Assembly (NCBI RefSeq): GCF_025602895.1
Contig: NW_026516238.1
Coordinates: 124,001 to 188,000, forward strand
DNA from: Polychytrium aggregatum
Lineage: Eukaryota > Chytridiomycota > Chytridiomycetes > Polychytriales
Length of the DNA stretch: 64,000 nt
Direction of reading: 5' to 3'
Below are positions 23,001 to 33,700 of the stretch, piece after piece. Numbering within the stretch: position 1 is the first letter of the stretch; the number at the start of each line of letters is the position of its first letter. Made by a program: the position numbers and the translations under genes. The notes beneath the pieces were generated by a model. The model had not been told where the DNA came from, made no database searches, and saw only the letters and a program-made list of their open reading frames with translations.

Positions 23001-25170
23001 TGAAGCCGGTGATGAGGGCCGAGTGGCCGCGGAACAGGGTCGAGACTCGGTCGATGACGCCGGGAGTCTCGAGGGAGCCGACCAAAGGCGATCTGAGGAT
23101 GTGGATGTGGATGTGGATGCGGGCTTGTGTCAGCATGGTCCGGCATGGTCCGGCATGGTCCAGCATGGTCTGGCATGGTCTTGCCCTCACCCGCCCCCGC
23201 CATCAACTCGGCCCGATCCCTCCCATCCCTCGCCATATCTGCTGCGACCTGAGCTTTCCCACCTCTGCGACTTGAAGTCCTTCATGATGTCCAGGAACCG
23301 GTTGTACACCTCAGGCTGGTCGCCGAACTGGAACTTGACTTGGTCCAGGTACGACAGCGCGTGGCCGACGTTGAGCGATCGCACATTGCCGCCCTCGTCG
23401 CCCATCGACGACAGCGACGAAGCATGCTGCTGCTGCTCGAGGCTGCTTGCCGACCCAGGCCCGTTCAGCGCTGCCAGAGGAGGACCAAGCGGCCCACCGA
23501 GATGCGAGCTGCTCATCGGCGGGAGGGCGTGCGACGAGGGAGGCGGGAGCAGTTGGTGGCCCTGCGATGGCGGCCCAAAGTTGCCAAGGTGGCTGTGGCC
23601 AGACTCATGGCCGGGACCAGGGCCGGGCTGTGGGTTGAGGGGCGGGAGGATCGTTGGCGATGGCCGAGACGGATATCCCAGCGGCGATGGCGACGTCGAC
23701 GGGTGCGAGTGGGACGGATGCGAAAGCGGCAGCGACGAGGCCGACACACTCGACATTGGCGGCAACGGAGACGACATTGGCACCGGGGCCGACGACGACG
23801 ACGACTGGGACTTTGGATAGGGCGACTGCGGCGGGAACGGTGTCTGCTTTGTGGGAGGCGAGAACGGCTGCGATGGCTGTGGCGGCTGCGACGATCCTGG
23901 GTTCAGCGCTTTCGATGATGGTGGTGGATTCGACGGCGACGACGCGTGCGGTGAGGAATATGCCGACGATCCCGATGGCAGATGCAGGTTGGATGCGGGA
24001 GCCGATGCCGCCGTGCGTCGCTCGGAGCCAGTGCCCGGTCCTGATGCAGCCGCACCGTGGCCCGATGGAGGACTGGCACCAGCGAGCGAAGGAAGCGGCA
24101 GCGTCGAGAGAGGAGACGGCGAAGGCGCTCCCGCGGCCTTGGAGGTGGTCGCTGGCCCTTGAGGCTGCGCCGGACCAAGAGGAGGATGCAGCTCGGATGC
24201 AGGAGACGATCCAGGTGCGCGAGTCGCTGGCTGGCCGGCCGGAGAAGCAGCGTTTGGTTCAGGCGGGCCGCCGCGGCTGCTCGAGCCAGGATCGGTGGGC
24301 TCGTCGATGTCCATCTGGGTCGCCGAGGCAAAGGAATGGGTGCTGTGGATGCGATCTGTGCTTGGTGTCGGTCCGGAAGCCAACGGCGGGGCAGCGACAG
24401 AAGAGTCGGTGATGGCCGGGGTGGGTTGGCCCTTGGAGACGGAGAGATCGCCGACCAACGGCCCGCCGGCATGACGAGGCGGGTCTTGGATGGCTCCGCG
24501 GCGCGGATCGTGGTGTGCATCGTGGTGGACATTGTTGTGCGCGGACTCGGCCGGGAGCAGACCTGCCGAGACCAGACCGGCATCCACGGCAGCTCCGCGA
24601 GACTCTCTTGCGGTCTTGGAGGACCCGCTGGGAGAGCCGGTGGAGCCGCCGACAGACGATCCACCGGTGCCGACAGCAGCAGCTGGTGGAGGGAGGGGTG
24701 CTGCCGCTGACGAGGGCGAGTGGGCAGAGGCCAAGGAGCTCGATCCGGAGGGATGGATGCTGCCGGGACTGGCAGGGGGCTTCGAGAACGGCGTCGAGAG
24801 CGGCGTCGAGAGCGGCGTCGAGAGCGGCTTTGGATGGTCGGCTGCGACAGAGGCCGATGGCGAGGGAGCAGACGGCAGAGCTGCCGCGGCAAGGAGAGGC
24901 GGCAGCAGGAGCGACTGGCCATCATCTCTGGAGTCTGACAGAGATGGCTGTGGATCGTCATGAAATCGGTAAGTTCAACGATTTGTGAGTATCGGATCGC
25001 TCTTTTGCGCTTCCATGAAGCCGCCCATCGCCCAAGATCTGGAGCAGCGCTATCACGCTCACCCTGGCATCGGAGCTCGCGGCCATGGTCGTGTCTGCGC
25101 CGCTTCCGATGTTTTCCGGCTGCTCTGCCTGAGCGCCATTGGATGGAGCTACAGCAGCATTCGTATCCAT
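17005..25170 (-). CDS. SIN3: SIN3 histone deacetylase corepressor scaffold
   Basis: Scaffold of the Rpd3/HDAC complexes, nuclear. Thirteen exons (25170-25063, 24947-23263, 23092-22372, 22195-21976, 21680-21093, 20863-20745, 20568-20283, 20178-20015, 19750-18851, 18731-18611, 18374-18202, 18026-17880, 17637-17005) join in phase to 1954 aa. The start [14 protein letters not shown] comes from a short first exon. Then come a Ser/Pro-rich disordered N-terminus, PAH1 (about 558-625, [18 protein letters not shown]), PAH2 (about 826-895, [12 protein letters not shown] plus [16 protein letters not shown]) and PAH3 (about 1035-1105, [17 protein letters not shown]). The HDAC-interaction region follows ([47 protein letters not shown]), then the Sin3 C-terminal domain ([20 protein letters not shown]). 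Several introns hold long tandem repeats, annotated separately. Confidence 0.93.
17651..17717 (+). repeat. GTGAGTGGGT-type tandem repeat in SIN3 intron 12
   Basis: Imperfect units GTGAGTGGATGT and GTGAGTGGGTGT between the acceptor at 17638 and the donor at 17879. Confidence 0.7.
19945..20002 (+). repeat. (GCCATC)n hexamer repeat in SIN3 intron 8
   Basis: About nine near-perfect GCCATC units directly downstream (minus sense) of the GTGGGT donor at 20014. Confidence 0.85.
20895..21084 (+). repeat. 8-bp minisatellite (CCACACAT)n filling SIN3 intron 5
   Basis: Roughly 23 units of an 8-bp motif, with one 6-bp variant pair near 21001-21012. It occupies nearly the whole intron between the PAH3 exon (ending 21093) and the next exon (starting 20863), and runs almost up to the GTAAGT donor. 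Confidence 0.92.
23098..23180 (+). repeat. Two adjacent tandem repeats in SIN3 intron 2
   Basis: GTGGAT hexamers at 23098-23119 and five 10-bp units of the type CATGGTCCGG at 23131-23180. Both lie between the PAH1 exon end (23263) and the next exon start (23092). Confidence 0.8.
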
Positions 25171-25680
25171 CTCTCAGTGCAACTGCGTTGGGCTGCACGC
25201 TGGCTTGGTTCATCCAACGAGGCGATTGGCGTTAGCGCTATTCCCTCGTTCTGGGGTGTTTGCGTTCGCGGCAGCGGCTGGAGAGACTCGCGAGATCGGT
25301 CCAACACTCACCTGTGGTAGTATTCGTGTTCTTGAGCTGTCTGCCCAGCTACTTGGAGGAGCGTCCGTGTGGAGTGACTGTGCTGGTTTCGGGCTGGCGG
25401 GCGAGCGTCCTGTTGCCAACGGGTCTTGGTGTGGGTGTTGGTGGACGGAGGCAGAGCCGGCGCGACCCCGCTTCGCTGGACAAGGCCCTCCTGGATGGAG
25501 TGCGGCTCGATCCAAGCGCAGCACGACACCACACTCGATCCGACTCGATCCGCACTCGATCCGCACTTGGTGCGCGCTTGGCTTGGCACGGCCAAGCCTG
25601 TCTTTTCGCCTCCCCCCCAGACCAAGCCTTCTTTCCCTGCAGTCCGCCGCCATCTCTCCACTTGGACCATCGACTGTGCC
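25171..25680. promoter_or_regulatory. Divergent promoter region SIN3 / STE24
   Basis: 510 bp between the two start codons. It contains a short tandem of ACTCGATCCGC-like units near 25530-25571. No TATA box is obvious on either strand. Confidence 0.4.
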
Positions 25681-27548
25681 ATGTTCGGCCTCGGGTTAAA
25701 CAGCGGCCTCAGCCTTTCAGGCCTACCCCTGAAGCACCTCGTTCTGGGCTTCAGCTTTGTCATCTTTGGCTGGGAAAACTACCTCGCGTACCGTCAGCAT
25801 CGCAGGCTCAAGGAAACCGCCGTCCCCAAGGCTCTCGGCGATATCGTCACCCAGGAGACCTTTGACAAAGCTCAGGCTTATGGTCGCGACAAGTCGACCT
25901 TCAGCTTCTTCTCTGGCCTTTATCAGCAACTCCAAACCACACTCGTCTTTTCCTTCGATGTTCTTCCCAAGTTCTGGACCCTGGCTGGCGGCTGCCTTGC
26001 CTACTTCGGCTTGGGTGGAAACGAGGTACCGACTGCAGCACCATCGGTTTCTTGCGATCTGGGTTTGTTGCGCTCTGCCGTGCGGTCGGCTTCCTGACAT
26101 CGACTCCCCGTCTCGGCGATACTGACACTCTGTGATCCTTCGCTGCCTACGCAGATTGCCCAATCCATTGCCTTCCTTGCTCTGACCTCCCTGGCTTCGA
26201 CTGCTATAAACATGCCCTTCTCCCTCTACTACACCTTCGTCGTCGAAGAAAAGCATGGGTTCAACAAACAAACTCTCTCTCTGTACTTCTCGGACCTGGC
26301 CAAAACCGTTCTGCTCACTGGTGTCATCGGCGGCCCCCTCGTATCGGCCTTCCTGTGGATCATCAAGAAAACCGGCAAGAACTTCTTCTTCTACGTGTGG
26401 CTCTTTACGTACGTTGCACTGGCGCCGGGACTCGCTTGCATTCAATCTTATCCAATAGTAGCCTCGTGATGTCTGGGTAACCCTTCACTCGTCTGCTTGT
26501 GCATGCTGGGCCTGGCGAGCCTGTGCTTCGACTGATCTCGACTCCCCTCTGTCCTGGGCGACAGCCTCGTGTTCCAGCTCGTGTTCGTCACCATCTACCC
26601 GACCTTGATCCAGCCTCTCTTCAACAAGTTCACTCCTCTTGAAGACGGTCCCCTGAAAGAGAAGATCGAGGCTTTGTCTGCCCGCGTCAAGTTCCCGCTC
26701 ACCAAGCTCTTTGTTGTCGACGGAAGCAAGGTATCTGCCGCAGAGCGGGGTTGTGTTGGCAGCCGCTACTGCATAATCGCCCCCACGGCACTGATATCGT
26801 CCTCGATCTGTTGACTCGTTCAACACCCCCCTCCACAGAGATCTAGTCACTCCAACGCCTACTTTTTTGGATTCTTCAAAAACAAGCGCATCGTTCTGTT
26901 TGACACCCTGCTCGAGCAGTGCAACCACGAGGAAATCTGCGCCGTTCTTGGTATGGCTTAGTCATGTCTATGCCACTTCTCGTGCACCAATTGACCCATG
27001 ATATCGGCTTTGCTGACAGAATGCGTGGCCTGTTTTTATCTCCTCACATAGCTCACGAAATCGGCCACTGGAAAATGAGCCATATCCTGAAAATCCTCGC
27101 GATCTCTCAAGTCCAGCTCTTTGGCATCTTCTACCTGTTCTCGAGAGTGATTAACCATACTCCCCTCTACTCGGCCTTTGGTTTCGACACCAAGCCCATC
27201 ATCATTGGCTTCCTGCTCTTCCAGTACATTTACACCCCCGTGGAGTCGATCTCTGGCTTCTTGATGAACCTGCTCTCCCGCAAGCACGAGTTTGAGGCTG
27301 ACGCCTATGGCAAGCAGCTCGGATATGCAGACACCCTGAAGTCGGCTCTCGTCAAGCTGCAGATCAAGAACCTTGGCAACATGAACCCCGATAAGATGTA
27401 CTCTGCCTGGCACTATAGCCACCCTCCTCTCGTCGAGCGGTAAGCTGATTATCTGGTCCACTGCAATTAGTATCCATCCAGTGGAGGCATATGCTGACTG
27501 TGCCTATCTGACCTTTGCAGACTCGAGGGCTTGGCCAAGGCTGAGTGA
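25681..27548 (+). CDS. STE24: STE24/ZMPSTE24 CAAX prenyl protease (M48 metalloprotease)
   Basis: Integral ER/nuclear-membrane zinc protease that processes prenylated CAAX proteins, including a-factor-like pheromones. Six exons (25681-26025, 26155-26408, 26565-26730, 26839-26950, 27052-27439, 27521-27548) give 430 aa, a normal length. Early segments read [20 protein letters not shown] and [20 protein letters not shown]. The zinc site is HEIGHW at about residue 294, and the third ligand Glu lies in HEFEADAYG at about 374. Upstream are RIVLFDTLL and FFGFFKNKR, also typical. The protein ends shortly after [18 protein letters not shown]. Multiple hydrophobic helices are present. Confidence 0.95.
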
Positions 27549-27752
27549 ACAAGCCGGCTGGCCACTGGCCTCAAAGCCAACGAAGCCAGCGAAGCCAGCG
27601 AAGCCGATCCGGCTGTAATTTAGACCTCCGCGCCGTGCTCGTGTATACGACTGTAATGCGAATGGTATTCAATAAACTATCGGACGTCATTCTGTTCAAA
27701 GATATGTCACATATGTTCAAGCGGCCCAGGGCGACCCTCATTCGGTGTCTGC

Positions 27753-29765
27753 TCAAATGCCACGGTAGTGCTTCCGGACTCGTTGTAGCAATAGCGGGTA
27801 AATGTTTTCGAATAGAATACTGCGCACTTCATCGTCGGCAATATCGAAGCAGTCGACGCGGAAAGGCAGGATCGGGCGAGCCTCGAATATGGCTCGCAGC
27901 TGCTCCCGCGTCTGTGCCGTCAAGTTGAGCTCCTGCTGAGCGCCGGGCCGAATAAAGCTTTCGTAAATGGCGAGGTACTTTGGGATCAAAACTCTTGGTA
28001 TTTGACCGCGTATCTCACTCGAAGGCGGGGTAATGGCGAGACATATCTCGGAGCTCGAGCTGCTGCGGGACGGGCTGTCGCCTTCGGCGCTGGTATAGTT
28101 GCTGCCTCGCCGCATTTTCTCGATATCTCGCTTGAGTTCTCGCAGCGTACTGTAAAAATTGACGTTTTCGATACTGAAGACTGATGGTAACGAGATCTTG
28201 CAGCGTCAACGAGATTGGCTTCCGAGACAGTGAGGCGAGCGGCGAAGCACCATACCGAATGCCACAGGGTTTGGCTGCAGCATCGTTCATTCCTTACCCT
28301 CGCGTGAAATTTCCACCATGACTTGGAAGAGCTTGTCATCCGCCATGCACTCATCGAAAGTCAAAGAACAAGTAGTCGACAGCGTGGGCGAATGGAAATA
28401 CACCATGCACAACGGTTGGATTGCCATGATAAACTGAATTATAATGTCGGCTAGGACCAGCTGGGTCCGGAGAGAGGTTATGAGCGGGTCGGTATGAGCG
28501 GGTCGATCTTATGATGCGAGGAGCAGAGCGCTGCTTCAAATCGCGGATACTTACGCCCAGACCCGGCCTAATGTAAACAGCCACGCTGGGATAGTTGGGT
28601 ACAAGCCAGAAACTGAGAAAGTTGACAACCGTTTCGCCGAGCGTGATGCAAGCCATGATGAGGAACAGCTCGGTCTTCAGGGGATGGTCGCACTCAAATG
28701 CGATGAGGACTCCCCCGACAAGGGGAAAGATGATAAATACATAGAGAACGGTGATGACTATGCGCGGATAGAGCATTAGGTGATTGACTCCGCCGAGACA
28801 GAACTGATCGGGGGTGGACTGCATCCACGAATATGACGCTAAAATGCTCTGTACAATGACGGTCACGATCAAGATGGTAACGACGTGGATGATCATGGCC
28901 AAGTTCGAGAAGAGCATCCGGCACCGGATGATCAGGATCTTCAGCTTCTGCTTAGCGGTGGTGAGCTCGTGAGGAGATTGGCTGAGTCGCCCACCGACGA
29001 GCCAGTCAAGATAGTTCTCTTTGAACTCGCTCGTCAGTGTCTTGAAGAGGAATCGGGCAGCGCGTGCCATGATGGAGGTATCCACGCCGATCTGGCCATG
29101 CAGCGAGCAGGAGCATCGTTAAGCGGAAAGCCAACTCCATGAAAAACGGCAGCTGTTTTTGAAACCCACCTCGCCGATCAAGGCGATCCATATCGCCCAG
29201 CCGCACGGAAACTCCAAGAGTGCAATATTGAGCAAGACCACTGGTGGACGGAAGAAGCGTGTGAACGCAATGCCATTGATCGCTTGCTCTCATTCAATGG
29301 TTATCCGGCTGGAACGTGCGCGTACCAATGTCTCGCACGCATAGAAATATAGACCCCAGGATCAGGAAGTTGACATCGCGGCTCTGAAGCCGGACATCCC
29401 TCCGCCATCGGAACAAGAGCCCGGTGCTGGAGCACGAGCGGAATGCAAATATAGTGGAGGGTTAACGCGTGAATTGGTATCAAGCTCGAAGGACAGAGGC
29501 AGCCTCGGTTGTGGGCGGCTCGTACGATCATCGCAATCGAGATGTCTTTGCTGGATATCGCACAGCTCTACCGAAGAGGAGCTAATTTGTTGGCTACAGA
29601 GTCGCATCCTCGGTAAATGCTCGACGCCCGCGCGCAGGGTCCGCCACCTTGCAACGCCTCGACGAGATGCTCTGGCTACCTGACAGCGTAGAATGCGACC
29701 ACAACAAACAGAAACGATCCCAAGGCAGGAGGAAGGGCTGGACTCCAGAGTGAGGCTGGGGCCAT
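27753..29765 (-). CDS. Seven-transmembrane protein with C-terminal RGS domain
   Basis: Likely plasma-membrane regulator of heterotrimeric G proteins, as in GprK-type fungal and plant RGS1 architectures. Seven exons (29765-29680, 29426-29326, 29282-29170, 29091-28555, 28433-28298, 28182-28019, 27977-27753) give 453 aa in phase. TM1 is ALGSFLFVVVAFYAV. Further helices include VNFLILGSIFLCVRD, GWAIWIALIGE, ILIVTVIVQSILASYSW, IVITVLYVFIIFPLVGGV and ITLGETVVNFLSFWLV. The RGS part starts at TFDECMADDKLFQVMVEISR and continues FSIENVNFYSTLRE, then YLAIYESFIRPGAQQELNLT. The middle of the RGS domain holds a non-typical Ala/Pro-rich insert. The ligand is unknown. Confidence 0.82.
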
Positions 29766-30776
29766 GATGAGATTGGAGGTGGGGTTCGAAGTGGAGCGAT
29801 GTTGACCCGAGCGAGTGGCGGCCTTGAAGGCAAGGGATGAGTTGCGTTGAGAGCAAGGGCCTCGTCTTCCAATTGCTGCGTTCTCCTTGAAGGGCGGCCA
29901 GACTGGTCAGCCAAACTGGTCAGCCAAACTGGTCGGTGGACTCTATGACTTTTATAGCCGGATCAGCTCGCAATTGCCCCGTATCCGTTGAACGAGCCGG
30001 GGCTCGTCGATTGACGCTGCCCTTTGTTTCAGGAGGGGTAAGTGATGCGGGGACAGCCATATAGGGGCCATGCACAGGTGCGGATTGGGGGGTGGGTGGA
30101 CCCCGAAAGTCTGCCCCCGGTCGCCGCTCGCTGCGGATCATCGGATATGACGATGTCTGTGATTGGAGTTGACAAGTTGGCTCGCGCCAAAGCTTGGGCG
30201 GGTAACTTTGGGCTGGCTGGGACACTGTCCTGGCCCACCGGCCGAGATCCTTGGCCCGGATATATATGCTGTCTGTGCCAATCAATCTGCCATGGCCGAG
30301 ACCACCCACGCCTGTGAACTGAGCGACGACTATGTTTGTTTGGATACACTGCATTCATTCGCTCCGACATTCGAGTCATTCGTCTATCCTCTGTGCACTC
30401 CATTCGTCTATCCTCTGTGTACCCTGTTTGATTGATTCGGGTTTCAATCCGTTGACCCACCTGTTCATCTGACCAACTGCCACCGCCGCCACCGCCACAC
30501 GACATTGCAGCGCCGCAGGAAAGGGCAGTGTCGAGGTTGCCCAAAAAAGGCGTCATTGCGCGGTGTGTCCGCAAAGCAGGCCGGTGTGCTGTTTGTTCGG
30601 GTTGATCTTGGTCGACAGAGCTGCTGCTTCGCCTCGCCTCGTCAGCTCCTCGCCAAGCGATCGGTCCATATTCCCGCTCCTCGGCCGCTTCGCGACAATC
30701 GACCGCTTCTGCCAACCTGCGTCACAGCTTGCTTGGCGTCCCCCAGATCACCCTTTCTCTCAAGTCAGCAGCAGCG
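29766..30776. promoter_or_regulatory. Divergent intergenic region, 7TM-RGS / MSH6
   Basis: About 1 kb without a supported gene. It contains short direct repeats (GTCAGCCAAACTG near 29908-29935; CATTCGTCTATCCTCTGTG near 30378-30420). A TATA-like GATATATATG at about 30258 is too far from the MSH6 ATG to assign. Confidence 0.35.
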
Positions 30777-33700
30777 ATGGCTGGGTCCAACGAGAATCTC
30801 TCACCCGAGCAGATGAAGCGCATCGCCGAGAATCGCCAGGCCGCCATGGAGAGACTGGTTCAGAAGGGACATGGTCCCAAACCATCTGCGTCTGTGGCGA
30901 AATCACCCGGCCCCGCCCAGCGCACTATCACGTCCTACTTTTCGCCTCCCAAGGCCACGGCTGCTCCGGCGGCTGCTCCGGCAAAGGCTCGCGCATTGGC
31001 CAGCACCCATGCCGGTGCCAGTGTCTCAACAGCCGTCTCATTTGCGGCGAGCACGGCATCCGCTTCGTTCAAACCAAAGCCCCAAGCCGAGGCCTTTTCC
31101 AATAGTATGCCTGTCACGCCAACCAAAAGCAGTGCCGCAGCCCCCGCGATCATCATGATGGACGATGACGACGATATGCTGGATCCGCGGCTCGAGGAAG
31201 AAATGATGAGGATCGAGCAGGAGATGGCGGTCGAGTCTGCCCGCCCTTCTGTCGAGGCTGGATTCCAAACGGAAGTGCTCCTCTCCCCACGTCGGGTAAG
31301 TTGCCCTCCCCCCAGGTGCACTCGATCTGGGTTGGCAGCAGCCACGTTCGGCAGGCGCATACTGCAGCCGACCCCGACCCATCGCTTACAAGCACAAACA
31401 CTCTTGACAGCGCTCGGCCACCAAGCGTTTGCGTAACACGGAGTCCTCCGACGAGGAAGATGGCGATGCTGCCCCGGTGACGCCCGTCAAAAAGCCCAAG
31501 GGTCGGCTGATCAAGCCGAGACGCAACGCCGACGACGGCGACGACGGCGACTTTGAGCCAAATGCAGCAGAGAGCTCAGGTGCGCCCCCCCCCTCCAGTC
31601 GCTGCAGCTCGAAGGAAGACGATGCGCTGTTTCGAGACTGTGACTAAGCATGCATCCACCTCCACTGTCATTAGAGAGCGATGGGCTTGAGGACTTTGTC
31701 GTTGAAGAGACGGAAGAGCAATCTGCACAGCTCGACGACGACGACGATGACGGCGGCTACGACGATCGCTTGAAAACTCCAAAGCGCAAGAAACAGGCAC
31801 GTTCTACTGGGTCTGCCAAGTTATCGAGCCCTTCTCCCGCAGCCGCAAAGTTCCAGGTGGGATAAATAGAGCGCACACTAGCGGCAATGGTGCTGCAGTG
31901 CAGACGTCATTTCCGGAAATGAGCTTCAGTGTCCTGGAATCCGTCTGTTGAGGTTTCTTTCAGTTGTCTGGGGCATGCTTCCTTTCATCTGCAAGGGCCA
32001 CTCTTAGCATTGCACTCAAGGGCCTCGATCATGATTTGAAATTGCGGCATGGTTATGGTGCATGCTCCCAACTAACTTTCCTCTGGGTACCTACTTGCGC
32101 TTTCCAGTCCTATGAGTTCTCGCCTGCTTCTTCCAGACCCCAAAGCCCGCGTCTGACAACACCGGCCGAAAAATCCAAGGTTTGCACCATGTCACTCGGC
32201 GCTGAATGCTTCGGTCGCACCCGATTGTACCAACGCATTGTCTGTTTGCTGCCTGGCCAGATGCGCCAAGAGGAGTTTAAGAAGAAGAACGAAGAGCGTT
32301 TCTCTTGGCTCGTTGATATTCGCGACAAGATGGGTCGTCGATCGGGTCGGTTGTGTCTCTGCTGTAGCACAGGCATAGTGTGGCTGCACACAGTACCTGG
32401 GTGCCTCTGTGTTTTCTCGGGGACAGGCACGCAGCGCCTGCTGTATGTGCCTTCACACATGCTGTTTTGTTGCTTTCTGGGAGTGCTGACGATTCTTGGA
32501 CCCTTGTTGGCACCCAGACGACCCAGAGTACGATGCACGAACGCTGTTCATCCCTGCATCTGCTCAGGCCAAATTTACTCCATTCGAGAAGCAGTTTTGG
32601 GAAATCAAGTCTGAGCACTGGGACACGGTCGTATTCTTCAAGAAGGGAAAGTTTTATGGTGGGCACCGAGCTTTGCCGCTGGCGTCAGCCGAATGGGCCC
32701 GCGGCCCCGGGATTCGCTCATTCCGGATCATCGAGCGCCCGCAGCTGAATGAGCGCCGTTTTTCTGTGCAGAGCTATACGAGAAGGATGCAGATATCGGG
32801 CACCAAGACTTTGACTTGAAGCTAACAGATCGCGTGAACATGCGGATGGTTGGCGTTCCCGAGTCGAGCTTCGAGCACTGGGCATCGCAGTTTATCGCCA
32901 AGGGATACAAGGTCGCTAAAGTCGACCAGATGGAGTCGGCCATCGGCAAGTCGATTCGAGAAAAGAAGGAGCAAACCCGCGCATCAAAGGAAGATAAGAT
33001 TATCCGCCGCGAGCTGACTTCCATTCTGACCTGTGGCACGCTGGTCGATGGCAAGTTTTTGACCGCGGACATGAGCACATACTGCATGAGCATCAAGGTA
33101 GCGTGCCTTCCGAGTTGAATTGCAGAGCGGCGTTTGCAGAGTGGCGTATGCAGAGTGGCGTATGCAGAGCCTCGCAAACTTGGCTGTGGGCTATGAGTGC
33201 CGTGCTCGGACCGCGAATCGATTTACGCAGTGCGCTCTTCATTGCCTCCCCAAACCACCTTTAACGACCCTTTCGCGACTTTGACGAGCAGGAGTCTGTT
33301 GAATCCGAGGCTTCCCCACCGACCTTTGGCATTGCTTTTGTCGACACGGCCACGGCCGAGTTCAACATCTGCGAGTTTGCCGACGATATCGAGAGGACTA
33401 AATTCGAAACGCTGCTGATGCAGATCAAGCCCAAGGAGCTGGTCCTTGAAAAGGTAGCATCGGCATGCCCCGCTTGTTTCTGGCGTGTCTATGATCGATG
33501 CGTTGCTGTGGCGCGGAAGAAGCACATGTGGCAACTCGATCAATATGGGCTCGTCCGACGACTACTCGGACTCCACGACATCGATTTAACCATTTGTAAT
33601 GTACTCGTGGACCTTGGCTGCCATACGGAATCGATCAGGGCCATCTATCCCAGCGGTCGCTGCGTCTTGTTAAGAATATCTTGAGCAGCCCACAGCTCAA

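Noticed and set aside
19064-24710. Long + strand open frames opposite SIN3 exons (for example 19064-19822, 22552-23820, 24057-24710)
   Set aside because: They are mirror frames of GC-rich, Ser/Pro-coding SIN3 exons. They lack family motifs and are crossed by SIN3 intron borders.
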